Shown: one piece after another, positions 20,501-31,749 of the stretch
Layout: every line of letters begins with the position of its first letter
How positions within the stretch are numbered: the stretch's first letter is position 1
Source of the DNA: Tetradesmus obliquus
Taxonomy: Eukaryota > Chlorophyta > Chlorophyceae > Sphaeropleales > Scenedesmaceae
Direction of reading: 5' to 3'
Assembly: GCA_030272155.1 (NCBI GenBank)
Contig: CP126200.1
Location: 3,038,001 to 3,102,000, forward strand
Length of the DNA stretch: 64,000 nucleotides
Made by a program: the position numbers and the translations under genes
The notes under the pieces: model-generated
Told to the model about the DNA's origin: nothing
What the model saw: the letters and a program-made list of their open reading frames with translations, nothing else
Databases searched by the model: none

Positions 20501-23013
20501 GAGCTGCTGCACATGCGCACGGCTCACATCATCACTGAAACATAGGGTGCTACAGCTGCTGCTTAAGGGGAAAAGATGGTATTAACTGGGGTGCTGGGAA
20601 CCATAATACCATCTTTCCCCCTTAAGCGCACGGCTAACAACACGACACCATTACAAGCACGCTGAGCATCCTGTGGTCAACGTCAACAACACATGCAGCA
20701 GTCAACCATAAGATACTCACAGCAGGCTGGTGCTGTTGAACGTGGACCTGCTGGCATCGTTGAGGTCATGTGCTTGAGCCCACAGCTTGACCAGGAAGTA
20801 CAGCGGTGACAGGCTGCTGCTGTAGAAGTTCAGGATGCCCATCATGTGGGCTTTGACTAAAGCGCCAGTGTCCTGCAAAAGCAGCAGCGTGCTCAGCACT
20901 GCCACATGCACCTCCGCACGGAGCGTACTACGCATAGTACGCTGCGGATGCATCACATGCATCTTGACAGCGGGACAGTGGCTGGCAAGTGGGTGACGAG
21001 GCTGTGTGAACACATAGGCGAATAATCAAGGAAGCTGGAAAGCAGCGCAGCGGCGCGGGTGTATGTGATGCGGCAGGTGCAGCTGTCGCAGGTTTCAAAC
21101 TAGGCTACAACAGTTACAGGCAGATGGACTGACCAGCGAATGGCTGGCAAGTGATGTGATATTGCAGGGGTGGTGCCTGCTGCCCACCTGCTGCAGATGT
21201 GGCTGCTGCATGGGCAGCTGCCGGAAGCTGCACGATTCGCAACGAGTAAGGGCGCCATTTACATGTCATTTGTTAGCAAGCAGTGTGGTGCCTCCTGTAC
21301 ACCTCCTGCCCACCTGCAGGCTGATGTCACACTCCAGGCCTGACATGGAGCAGGTGAACTTGAGCACAGGTACACGCGCACCCCAGATAGCTTGCACCTG
21401 CAAATATTCAGCAAACCGTAGCAGCAACAGCAGCATGCTCCTAAACTGCTCATATATATGGCAAGCGCTGCCTGCTTGCATTGTCGCATGCACAACTGCG
21501 TGAGTCGGCTGTGGCGCCTGCTGCAGCAGCTGCAAATGGCTTGTGCTGCCAGTACAAGACACGTGCAGCTGGCAGCATGCCTCCAGCAGCACCTCCAGCA
21601 ACCCAAACACCGCCTACAATCTGGCTGGCGAGCTTTATGTGCTGCATTGATCTGGATTGCTGCCGGCTCCGGGCATCTGAGGAGCAATCCATTGAATCAA
21701 TTCCATCCTCTGCGTCACCCCCTTCACTAATCAATGCGCCGTGGTTGCTATGGACTGATTGGTGTCATGATGTTATTCATCATAACCTAAACCACAGCTG
21801 CACACCTGGTGACGTGCCAGATGAGCCCTGTGGACCATTTTCAGCAACATGCTCAGCAGTGACTTCCGCTGCGACCGCTGCAGCGCCTCCAGAGGGGTAC
21901 CCTTGAAGCGCCCAAAGACGCCGAGGTCAATGTCACTGTCAGCCAGACCTGCAGTCGCATACAACAATTGCAATTGCTGCTTGTAGATGCCTGGCATGCA
22001 CTTGTAGAGCTGCAAATGCATGCATGCACGTTTGGGAGCTGCTGCACTGCACGGCAGCTGCTCAGCTGTTGCGCCATCAGCATGCGGTGGCAGCCCTGCA
22101 GGTGCCTGGCATGCATATGCATAATGCGCATCCACATGCGCATTGCTGCTGCGCTGCAGGTCAGCTGCTCAGCTGCTGTGTTCAAGGCATGTGGTGGCAG
22201 CCCTGCTTCCGCAGCCCCTGCCTGCCACAGCATTGCAGGCACGGCAGCATGCCCTGCCTGGCCTACTTGAACAGGCAAGCATGCACAGCTAAGCTTGTGA
22301 GCCTCCGAGGCATCCACAGCTACCCCTGCTTTAGTGATGCCTGGCATGTGGTATGCATGCTCCGGTAGTAGAGGCTCTGTGCTGCTGGGCAAGGTCCATG
22401 TGGCTGTCAGCCAAGCCTGCTGCCGGCTGGCCTCCACATCTACCCCTGCTTTGTAGATGCCTGGAATGTGCATGCATGGCCGTGCAAATGCATGGTGAAT
22501 TTGACGTGCGAGAATCACTGCCGCAGCTGGATGTGCCTTACTGCCATGCTGTGCTGCGCTAGCGCAACTGCAGGCGCACGCTGCGCACCCTGCCAGCATA
22601 CTAGTGCCACAGCTGTCTGCAGGCAGCTTGAGACTCACAGAGACCACTCAGAGACGATCCGAATGGCGAGATGGTGATCTTGTGTGGGACTTTTAGCTGA
22701 GTTGTCAGCTGCTGCACATGCCACGCAACACACCGCTTGCGGCGCTCCCAGTCCTCTGGAGAGGGAGTGAGCACCTATACAGCACAAAAGAGCCAGTAAT
22801 GGCCGCCATGCAATTGTATTATACGCTTGTCAATGGATACAGCAAACAAGGTATGAATGCTTAGCAGCAGCAGCATTGCTATTGTGCAGCAGCAGCAGCA
22901 GTGCTGGCAGCAAGGTTACGCAGAGCGGCCTACCACCTTGCAAGCAGGATGCCTACCTGCACGATTGCCTCAAGGGCAACATCCAAGGCAGCTGACGGGT
23001 CCTGTGCAGACAT
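16432..23013 (-). CDS. Non-canonical poly(A) polymerase / terminal uridylyltransferase with giant low-complexity C-terminus
   Basis: Eight minus-strand exons join in phase: 23013-22957, 22774-22639, 21948-21806, 21397-21314, 20872-20721, 20427-20325, 20087-19888 and 19375-16432, giving about 1272 aa. The nucleotidyltransferase signature is split: ISPFGSSLSGL (FGS, about 57-59) in exon 2, DSDIDL (D70, D72) in exon 3 and CDIS (third Asp, D136) in exon 4. Exon 5 has PLYFLVKLWAQAHDLNDAS and exon 6 YMTIFYLQ, the central domain of the family. The PAP-associated motif LQDPFD (about 318) opens the last exon. About 950 residues of poly-Ala, poly-Gln and poly-Ser follow, with a predicted coiled coil near the end (around 16900-17000). 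Enzymes of this type add A or U tails to RNA 3' ends for processing or decay. A-versus-U preference cannot be told from sequence. The start was chosen because it is the only ATG opening a phase-compatible exon 1. Confidence 0.88.
19286..19650. repeat. Triplicated exon of the poly(A) polymerase gene, two copies out of frame
   Basis: Units start GTCAAAAGGG at 19288, 19415 and 19543 (spacing 127 and 128 bp). On the minus strand each includes a TGCAG acceptor and an exon reading R-D-[ML]-H-A-D-L-W-R-G. The gene-proximal copy (acceptor exon start 19375) continues into DPFDASDC. The other two contain GGAACCC where the good copy has GGACCC; the extra A makes PF-stop. They are dead duplicates, or cryptic exons whose inclusion would truncate the protein before the PAP-associated motif is complete. 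Confidence 0.85.
20561..20627. repeat. 24-bp inverted repeat (hairpin) in an intron of the poly(A) polymerase gene
   Basis: Arms 20561-20584 (GCTTAAGGGGAAAAG...) and 20604-20627 pair with one mismatch around a 19-nt loop. The element sits in the intron 20720-20428. It could be a tiny foldback element or a structured RNA. Nothing else identifies it. Confidence 0.8.
21970..22470. repeat. Degenerate repeats in the intron between the two halves of the catalytic motif
   Basis: The long intron 22638-21949 contains repeated pieces such as GATGCCTGGCATG, GGCAGCTGCTCAGCTGTTG and GGTGGCAGCCCTGC. At about 22424-22389 (minus strand) it also holds a decayed copy of the start of exon 3, recognisable as CTTGGCTGACAG followed by ACATGGACCTTGCC. 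That copy has lost the DSDIDL residues and is not a usable exon. Confidence 0.6.
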
Positions 23014-23484
23014 GCTGGCCTCTTTCAGGACTGCTTGAAGTCAGTTGAACGGCTGCAGCTCACTAGAACCCATTCTATCCCCAGGAAACAAAACAGAAGC
23101 GAAATTTATTTCACAATAAGTACGATTTAATCGGAGCTTGTTCCCTGTGGGCGTTTCGGTGATGCACATAACTGAACAATTGAACAACTGAACAACTGGT
23201 CAAAGAAAAAGACTCACAAATCCAGACACACCTTATGATTTCTTGCACTGTTCTCACCCGGTTCTTACAAACTGGTGTATGACAGGCACTTGTGGAGGGT
23301 CAGCGAGGAGGGCTTTTTGGCCCGGTCGTGCCACGATCTGACACCGACTCAGATCCAAAGACTTTAATCACTGGGTACATAATCGAAATAGAAAAGGGCC
23401 TAGCCGGGATCGCAAGCAGCGCCTTCCCATACAGACGATGCATTTGTGTTGATGCACATAGTTCACATCCATAAGCAGAACACC
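23014..23484. promoter_or_regulatory. Divergent intergenic region between poly(A) polymerase and GH1 genes
   Basis: The two start codons face away from each other across 471 bp. The middle is more AT-rich than its surroundings (around 23095-23130, with AATTTATTTCACAATAAG) and holds a short direct repeat of GAACAA[TC]TGAACAACTG type at about 23170-23195. It must carry promoter functions for both genes, but no single element can be named with confidence. Confidence 0.5.
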
Positions 23485-26351
23485 ATGGTTACCACTCGAT
23501 CTAGAACTAGTATGGGCAGCAGCGGGGACGGAAGCCTGGCGTCTAACGATGGCACAGGCAAGCAATTCCTTTGCAGTACAGCCCTGCTGTGCTGGCATGC
23601 AGCAGCAGACATCCGCATGTTTTTTACAATCCTTGTTGCACTGTTGCAAGCAGCTGTCCTCTTCAAACATGCGATGGCATGTGCTCTGCTACCCTCAGAA
23701 GCAGCAGCTGTGCCAAGGCGTGCTGGCCTTCATTTCGACCCACCTTTCTCCACCCAACCTGCGCACCTGCTTTCTTGTTCCTGCAGGCAAGGGGGAGGTG
23801 TTCCACAAGGGAGTGGCCATATCCATGTGGCAAAACTCGGGAGATGACGATTCAAACTGGACCAACTTCATAAAGTCAAACTTCCCCTTCAAGGCGCTGC
23901 CGTTTGGCTTCAAGCGCTTCAGTGGCAAGCACAGCGTACTGCAGACCTGCCCAGACACCTGGAACAGGTGCGCAGCGCAGCAGCGCTTGTTATTAGCGCG
24001 GCAGCTGCTTGCCATGCAGCAGTTGTGTAGGTTGGCTGCAAGGAGCGCAGGCAGGACATGCGGCCAGGAGATGCTGTCCACCTAGCGCAACGCAACAAGG
24101 CAATGCCACTACTGCTGCGGCTCCTTGCCTTGTCTCCTTTCGCACTGCAAGGCACCTTCATTCAGTGCTGGCTGTGCTCGCCTGAAGGCATGTGTTGCTT
24201 GCATGCCTGTCTGTGGACCTGTACCTTCCTGTACCTTCGCTCCTGATGTGGTCATACTCAACATTTCTTGAACTTCAACCTGTCACCTGTCACCAGGTAC
24301 GAGGAGGATGTGGAGCTTGCAGCCAAGGCTGGCTGCAACGCCTTCCGGCTGTCCATCGAGTGGGCACGCATCGAGCCCCGCAAGGGAGAGATAGACATGG
24401 ACGCAGTGGCAAGGTGCGGCTGCGCAGCGGCTGCTGCAGTACCCGGCTGCCTGTCCTGCAAGCACCAGCAGCAGCACATATGCTTCAAGCAGTGCAGCAA
24501 TGTTGCGTTTCAGTGCTGCAGTTGGGTATGTGGTGCCCTTGGTGGTGATGCTGCCTGCGGGGGTGTTGGCACTGCCATGTGTCCTGCAGGTACCATGCCA
24601 TCCTGGACTCCATGGAGGCAGCAGGCATCGAGCCCAACGCCACGCTGCACCACTTCACACACCCGCAGGTGCGCAGCAGCAGCAGCGTAGCCTACTGCAT
24701 TTCATGCACCGGCAGGTGCGCAGGACTAGCAGCCGCCGCCGCCGCAGCAGCAGCAGCAGCAGTATAGCCTACTGCATCACTGTTTGGCACCGGCAGCTGC
24801 ACATGTGATAAACGCTGCCGGCAGCAGCCAGCCAAGTGGCACCATCCGGCTGCAGCTGGTCTGCACATAATCAGCGCACAGCACATGCCAGGCGAATGCG
24901 CAGTCCGCACATCGAGTAGCTGTGCATTGATGCAGAGCCACAGCTGCAGGGCAGGCAACCAGTGCTACTGCATGCCAGCTTGTGAGCAACAGCTAAAAGT
25001 TAATTGACACCAGGCCCTGCTGCAGCCAAACAAAGCAAGGCTGCAGCCTCGTACCTGTTTCAAACAGCCTGCCTTCAGCTGCCGTTTTGATGTTGCTTAA
25101 CCGTGCGTGCTGTGTGTGGCAATGCTTGCAGTGGTTTGAGGACCTAGGGGGCTTTGAGAAGGCAGAGAACATCCAGCACTTTGTGGCCTGGTCACTCAAG
25201 GCGATTGAGCTGTTTGGCAGCCGCATCACCTTCTGGGCCACCTTCAACGAACCAACGGTGCGTGGCAGCGGCAGAGCAGCAGCAGCAGGCTCAGCAGCAG
25301 CAGGTCCAGCAGCAGCGAGCTCAGCAGCAACGGGCTCACAAGCAGAAGGTCCAGCAGCAGCCACAGCAGCATCAGCAGCAGGAGCAGCAGCAGGTTTCAT
25401 CGCAGTCCATGCGTGTAAATTCATCTCAGCGCCACCGCATGCAGAAAAAGTTATTGAATCAGCGGAAGGTGGGTGGTGCTTCACCCCCAGCAACAGCAAT
25501 GTCTTGATTGTCATGTACTAATCCAGTAGCATGACGATCACTGTGCTCTCCCAAAGTAACCACAGCCGCATTCTAATGCGCCGCTGCCGCATATCGTCTG
25601 CCGCTGAAGTGCACCATGTTCCCAGGCTGCTTCACTATTGTTTCACATTGACTACTGTGCCCAGTTGCTGCGCTTGTCACACTCCTCTGCTGCATTCTGC
25701 TGCGCCCGTCTTTTGTTCTGGCAGTGCGCGATGTTCCTGGGCTGGATCACTGGTATGCACCCGCCGGGCAAGATCCTGGCCTGCATCACTGCGGGCAAGG
25801 TGGTCATGCACAAGCTGCAGGCGCACTGCGAGGCATATGAGGCCATCAAGCGCACAGCTATTGGCAAGAGCCTGCAGGTGAGCAAGCGGTGCAATGCTTA
25901 ACAGTATGCAGGGACAGTTGCACACAGAATCAGTAGATCAAGCACTACGTGTCTGAGTGTGTAGGGATGCTGCGCGGCCACATTGTTATGTGTGCAATCA
26001 GCAATTTACTACAAGTGAGCTGCTAAGTGCTTCATCCTAAACAGCATGGATGAACTACTTGTTTGTCAGTGTGATGTGCGGCAGCTCGGCAAGATCCGCC
26101 AGAAGGGCAAGCCGTGCACTGGTTACACGTATACAATGAGAGCCAGACATATCAGTTGATCCAGTGATCGGGTTTCATTGTGTCAGGGCGAAGCAAACAG
26201 CTTGCAGTTGAACAGGGGGGTTCGAACTTGAGCAGGCATCCATAACTTTGGTTGTTAGCGCATTGCAGTGTTGCCGCAAACGCCTCAAACTGTTACCTGA
26301 ACAGTGTATCCGCACACAAGTCCAATCTTTGTTTGGTGCTGCTGCTGTTCG

Positions 26352-26400
<49 letters not shown>

Positions 26401-27547
26401 GCCAGGTGGGGCTGGTGCACCACCACATCACCTTCCTGGCCACAGGGCCCCGCCTGCTGCGGGGGCTGGCAGCGTGAGTGCTGCTGCTGCTGCTGCTGTT
26501 GGTTGAACTAGCACCTTGCTCTCTCACTTGCCTGCTTGCTTGCTCGCCTGCTTGCTTGCTTGCTTGCTGTTGGCACGCACGTGCATCGTCAGCTTTACTG
26601 CTGGGGCGCGTATCCTTGGCAGAGAGGGAGCGCTAGCAGCAACCAAGCCCTATGTCATTCAGCCTGCAATCGAATGTCAGTTGTGCAAACTTGCTTGGTC
26701 ACTTCAGTTCATGTGACGCTTTACAACCTCACTCACATGCTGCTGTTTCTCATGCCCCATCTGTTGCACCACATCCCACACACAACTGCCGTTCTGAACC
26801 ACCACGCCTGCTCTACATCAACAGCTATGCAGCAGACTGGATGAACTACTGGTGGGGCTACGAGCTGATCCACCAGTGGATGCTCACCGGCAAATTCACC
26901 TGGAAGGTGCCGCTGCTGGGGCAGTGGCTGGAGTGGCAGCACCCGGGAGGCAAGCCGCCCTGCGACTGGTTCGGGGTCAACTACTACAGCAGGTGGGGGG
27001 TGCTGTTGGTGCTGCCTGTGTGTCACAGGTCTGCGGTGACGTTGTACATGAAATGGGGGCGCAGACAACACGCTGTGCTCACCAAGAATTCGTATGCGCT
27101 GCTGCTGAACAGCCCTGGCAGCTCCTGTGTGCCTGCAGATGCGGTATGTCATCCTCCTCTAGGCAAACGCGTGCGTCTGACCACGCCTGCTGCCGCATGC
27201 TGCCCGCCTATGCGTCACAGGTCTGTGGTGACGTGGTTCATGAAGCCGTGGTGCCTGCCTGGCGAGGTGATGACGGACATGTACTACCCCATCTACGCGG
27301 ACGGCCTGTACGAGGCGCTCATGCAGGTGAGGCTGCGCATGGCTAGCTTTGAAGGTCATGGATACTGCCTTTTTTGGAGTTGGCTATGGACAGGCTGTTT
27401 GAGCTTCAGTTTGGTAGACGGCCTGTGCGAGGCGCGCATGCAGCGTTGGGGTGGCCATGGGATAGCTGCAGGCTAGTGTTTCCGTACTGCGGCAAAGCAG
27501 CGTACCGCTGATGTGTGCTACCCTGCTCACAACAACACTGCTGCCGC

Positions 27548-27592
<45 letters not shown>

Positions 27593-28376
27593 AGTCCAAC
27601 CAGTACGGCATCCCCATCTATATCACCGAGACCGGCATTGCCGACAAAAGCGACAAGAACCGGGCCACCATGATCGACAAGTACATGCGCGCGGTGAGCA
27701 GGCAGGGCCAGTTCGTTGATTACCAGCACAGCAGTCGATGCTGGCCATGGCCAACTGCTGGCCAACTCGATGCTGGCCATGGCCAACTGCTGGCCATGGC
27801 CAACCAGGCTCCAGCACCAAGCAGCACAAATGCGACAGGTGCTAGCAACTGGTTTCTTAGTTTGCTTGACACCAGTGGCAGCGCCACGCGCTTTATACAT
27901 GCTAGGCAGTTCTCTGCGTACGCGTTGTGTCCTTGGCAATCTGGCTCAGGCAGCAGTCACGCCAAAACATCACCCCTAGTCAGTGTAGTTGGCCAGAGCC
28001 CCAGCGCAGCAGTGCCAGCCTGGAATGAGCTGTTCTCATCTGCTGAGGCCTTCCGCTTGTCTGCTTGCAGATGCTGCGTGCCATTGCTGATGGCGCTGAC
28101 GTGCGCGGCTTCTACTACTGGACTCTGGTGGGTTGGTGTTGGGCACGAGCTAGCTGCTGATCCACTACAAATGCCACAGCATGCAACACCACAAGCACAT
28201 GAAGTCAATGCAGCTGCCATGAGCTAATTGCCAGGAGTAGCAAAGCAGCTCCCCAGCTCCACAGCACTCCCTGCCGCTCTGTCCTCAGTGCAGACCTACA
28301 GCGAACATGCAATGACCTGGATACCTGGCTCATGCTAGGCAATGGCAACGTCCACTGCCAGCTGCATTGTCAACTC

Positions 28377-28416
<40 letters not shown>

Positions 28417-29228
28417 GGCTGCTGCTGCTGCTGCTGCTGCTGCCACAGGTGGACAACTTTGAGTGGAATGCGGGGTACCTGATGGAGTTTGGACTGTACG
28501 CGTGGCAGCCTGACGGCAGCGTGGACCGCAAGCTCAAGGAGGGCGCCAAGGCGCTGGTGAGTGACAGCTGCACTGGCAGGGCAGCACAGCATGAGGATGT
28601 ATGTTCCGCCAGTCACTGAATTAGTTAATGAATCAGCGCAGTGTGGGCCTTATGCTCAAGGAGGGGCGCCAAGGCGCTGGTGAGTGCTTACCATGCCCCT
28701 TGCGGCCTTGTCCGAAACTGCACCGCTCGAACCTGCATTTTTATTGCGCTAGCAGTCGATTTCATGTCATTGTTGCGTGCAGCTCTTTTTCCTCGTGCAT
28801 CTTGCCAGATCACCCTTCTTATCCACTCACTGGTAACCCGGCATGTCCTGTGTGTCAGTCTTGTGGATGTTTTGGACCACAGGTGCACTGGTTCAAGGCA
28901 CTGCCCAGCAGCCTTTCATCATATCTTACTGCACATGTCCACTTGGCAAAAGCCGCCTTTGCATCCCATCACCTGTGGCTTTGCATGCAGCCCTTGATCT
29001 ATGGTCCTTGCTGCACACTTGTTGCAACCGTTGCAGGTGCGCTTCTTCAAGGCGCTGCCCAGCAACCTATCAGCGCTGCGTGCTGCAGCTGCGCGGCTGG
29101 TCAAGGAGGGTGAGCTGCCTGACCACGAGCAGATGCATGCGGAGGCTGAGGAGGTGCTGCACGACCTGACCGCACGCGGGCACAAGGGCAGGCGCAGGCA
29201 CGGGCACGCCATGGTGGCAGCAACATGA
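23485..29228 (+). CDS. Glycoside hydrolase family 1 (beta-glucosidase-like) protein
   Basis: Thirteen phase-consistent exons: 23485-23557, 23787-23967, 24297-24413, 24590-24668, 25132-25257, 25725-25877, 26406-26473, 26825-26992, 27221-27326, 27595-27693, 28071-28127, 28449-28556, 29037-29228; 508 aa, a normal length for GH1. Hallmarks are GVAISMWQ near the start, FRLSIEWARIEP, the acid/base motif TFNEP (E190), VNYYSR, the nucleophile motif ITETG (E369; usually TENG) and YYWTLVDNFEWNAGY. Both catalytic glutamates are present, so activity is expected. The plant galactolipid-remodelling enzyme SFR2 belongs to the same family, but I cannot separate that role from an ordinary beta-glucosidase. 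Intron 1 has a GC donor (AG/GCAAGC). The exon 8 start (26825) is the least certain. The C-terminus is basic, with no ER-retention signal. Several introns carry decayed copies of neighbouring exon ends. Confidence 0.92.
24669..24800 (+). repeat. Duplicated exon-end sequences and triplet tract in GH1 intron 4
   Basis: After the exon ending ACCCGCAG/GTGCGCAGCAGC, the intron repeats CACCGGCAG/GTGCGCAGGAC at 24708, and the piece TAGCCTACTGCAT...CACCGGCAG occurs twice (about 24688-24715 and 24765-24797). These are tandem micro-duplications that copy a splice junction. Confidence 0.6.
27021..27053 (+). repeat. Decayed copy of the acceptor and start of GH1 exon 9
   Basis: TGTCACAG/GTCTGCGGTGACG followed by TTGTACATGAAA matches the genuine junction at 27213-27244 (CGTCACAG/GTCTGTGGTGACG, TGGTTCATGAAG). 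It is an intact-looking decoy acceptor about 190 bp upstream of the one used. Confidence 0.7.
27417..27443 (+). repeat. Decayed copy of the 3' end of GH1 exon 9
   Basis: GACGGCCTGTGCGAGGCGCGCATGCAG copies 27300-27326 (GACGGCCTGTACGAGGCGCTCATGCAG, the end of exon 9). The copy is followed by CGTTGG rather than a GT donor, so it should not be spliced as an exon. Confidence 0.75.
28653..28685 (+). repeat. Copy of the 3' end and donor of GH1 exon 12
   Basis: GCTCAAGGAGGGGCGCCAAGGCGCTG/GTGAG copies the genuine exon end at about 28531-28561. The donor is retained, but one extra G in the GGGG run would shift the frame. Confidence 0.7.
28880..28918 (+). repeat. Copy of the acceptor and start of the last GH1 exon
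   Basis: CAG/GTGCACTGGTTCAAGGC with CTGCCCAGCAGCC copies the real junction at 29034-29072. It would encode VHWFKALPSSLSS against the genuine VRFFKALPSNLSA. The copy soon becomes non-coding. Confidence 0.75.
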
Positions 29229-31029
29229 GCAGCAGCAGTCAGTGCGGCAGCAGCAGTTGGCGTGTGGTTATGGGCGCAGCAGTGTTGGTGTGATGGCAGC
29301 AGTAGATGTAGAGGGGTGGGGTGTGGTGCTGAAGTGTGCTGCGCTGTATCTGCGGCGCCAGTGCGGGGGCTGTTGAGCAGGGTGTGTGTAGGGCATGCCT
29401 TGGGCAACAGGGATGTGCAGATGTCAACACAGGGGCTCAGCAGGGAAGCTTGAGGGCAGGTGGGCGGCACGACTCTCAGGGGTCTGCGCAGGCACATTGG
29501 CTGGTCCTCATCAGTAGCTGCTGACAAAGGGCTTGCAGCAGCAGCAGCAACAAAAGCAAGTGCTGCGGTGGTTGCTGCGCATTGTGTATGACCCCTGGGG
29601 TTGCGCGGCCAGCTGCTGTGTTGGTGTTGATGCTGCTTTGCGTTGTTGGCTTATCTTGGGGACCGTTCCCGAGCGGGTTGCCGTTGATTGAACATCGAAA
29701 ACAGTCGCAGCAGCGCTGTGTGTGTGTGTGTGACGCTTGCATGGTGCTGCCTGGAAGATTAGCTACGTGTCCCAGGCAGCGTACGGCCTGCTGCGTTTGC
29801 TGCAGACTTATGCTGGTAGTTGAAGGTGACAGCAGATTCGGATGTGGTTGCAGGATGCGGCAGTCTCGGCAGTATCCAGCAGCAACCACATTTGCACCAC
29901 CGCAGGTTTGTGTTGCAGGTTGTCTGCGGCAGAGCAGCCCATGGTGCAGCCACCCGCTCAAAGTGGCTGCTTGTGGGACGATAGCATGGGGGGCAGGCAA
30001 CTGCTGCTGCAGAAGCAGCAGTTGAACCAGCCATGTGCTATGTGTAGTGGCAGCAGCCAAAGCCAGTGTCGCTTTGTCAGCAGCCTTGTGGTGCAAGTGT
30101 GTTCGGAATGAACTCCGGTTGAGGGTTCACGTTTGGCTGCACGTGCAGGAAGAGGGCACACCTGGCAGGGCCAGCAAAAGATCTGTGGTGCCTGGTCCGC
30201 AGGTGTAATGGCATGCAGCGATGTTTGCTGCAAGGCACAAAGGGATGCATCTTTGGCCTTGAGCTCACCACTTGAAGTTGTTTGCAAACCCTGCATGTTT
30301 ATTACTGGCAGGGGGAGCATCAGGGGAGCATGAGCATTGGGTGCAACTGAATATCTGTGTATGCTGTGTTTGGTTTACACAAGTGTGGCACAGCAGATGG
30401 CGCTGGTGCACTTTTTGCTGTACAGTACGCATGGACCAGCTGCCAGTGCAGATGATGTGTGCATGGAGGATGGCCTTGGTTAGTGATGCTGCAGATGTGC
30501 CAAAGTATGGGCATCCGTGGCACGGTTAATGATCGTGCAGGTGATGAGATTCCTGGCAGGTGTCGCAACTTCATTTCAACTGCCAGTGCCGAGTGCGGTG
30601 TCTGTACCTTGGAATTCCAAGGTTCCAGCACGGCTAAGGCCCACTGGCCTCGAGGTCATCGAAGCTTTCGCTTCTGTTCCCAGTTCCCGTGAAGAGTGGT
30701 ATCTGACAGTCTCAAGCCGTACACAAACACGCCGTGCGGTGCTGTGCTTTAATTGTTTCTGCCGAGGTGCGTGCTGGGTTGGCCAGCGACCCGCCTGACC
30801 CTCATTGCCTCGGCTACAAAAGGCGATAGCTTACGTTCTTGCCTGATGATCTTTCGAGGTACTGTGACGTTTGAACCCCTTGGTTTCCAGTGACATGGCC
30901 ATGGCACTACCGCAGGTATCCGTGCTAAGGATCATGGCTGACTCGAGCATGCTCAGTAGCTCTAGTGTAGGAGTAAACACCAGAAATAGTAAGGAAGTCT
31001 AGCTTAGGCAACTTGCAGAGGCAGCAGGC
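29229..31029. other. Intergenic, about 1.8 kb, no gene supported
   Basis: This holds the 3' end of the GH1 transcript and the upstream region of the mysterin-like gene. Open frames on both strands are short, rich in Cys/His/Thr and show no domain. A short (GT)n run lies near 29718. No TATA box or poly(A) signal is convincing. Confidence 0.5.
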
Positions 31030-31553
31030 ATGGCAGATCAGCAGCAGCAGCAGCAGCAGCAGCAGTCGTCGAGCAGTTTCATGTGGGTCCATGCTTTGCT
31101 GCCCATCAAGCTTGCGGACGGCTGCGTGCCTGCTGTCAGCATCACACAGTCCGTAACAAGCAGCAAAGGCAGCAGCAGGACAGGCAAGGGCCCCCAGCAG
31201 GCGCTGCCTGCAGAGGAGCGCTTGCTGTTGCTTGATGGAGCACAGATGCAATTCGTGCAGCCAGCAGGGCAGCATTTCAGCTACTGGTGGTCAGGTCCTA
31301 TACAGACAGACCACTGGCCAAGCGAGTACACAAGCAGCAGCGGCAGCAGCTGTAGCAAGGGCGTGTCCCGCACTGTGTCAGTTTCCTTGCGCCTGCCTGT
31401 CCGCGGCTTGACAAGGCTTCTGGCAGGGGGCAAGAGCAGCGAAGCAGTGCAGTTGCAGCAGGTGCTATTGCCAGGATGCAGCCATCACTTTGTGCTGCAT
31501 CCTTTGGCACGTGACAGCCGGCAGTCTTCTGCATCGCCGTCGTCAGCAGCAGC

Positions 31554-31586
<33 letters not shown>

Positions 31587-31696
31587 TGCCTCGGCAGAGC
31601 TTGCAGCAGTGATGGTTGATGTGCTGCTGCATCAACTGCAGGAGCAGCAGCAGCTGTCAACAGTGGCCACGCTGCTGCAAGATCTGCTGCAGCATT

Positions 31697-31749
<53 letters not shown>

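Noticed and set aside
23492..23523. TCTAGAACTAGT followed by ATGGGCAGCAGC at the GH1 start, resembling vector polylinker and tag sequence
   Set aside because: Only 12-mers match, the surrounding sequence is not vector, and the exon joins in phase to a real GH1 gene. Chance is the simplest reading, though a contamination screen would settle it.
25258..25521. Read-through of GH1 exon 5 into a poly-Ala stretch
   Set aside because: Joining exon 5 straight to 25725 gives the expected NEPT-CAMFLGWITGMHPPG order of GH1 enzymes; the Ala-rich insert would interrupt the active-site region.
29476..30096. 206-codon minus-strand frame between the GH1 and mysterin-like genes
   Set aside because: No domain, no upstream exon or promoter, composition like the flanking non-coding DNA, and overlapping plus-strand frames of similar quality.
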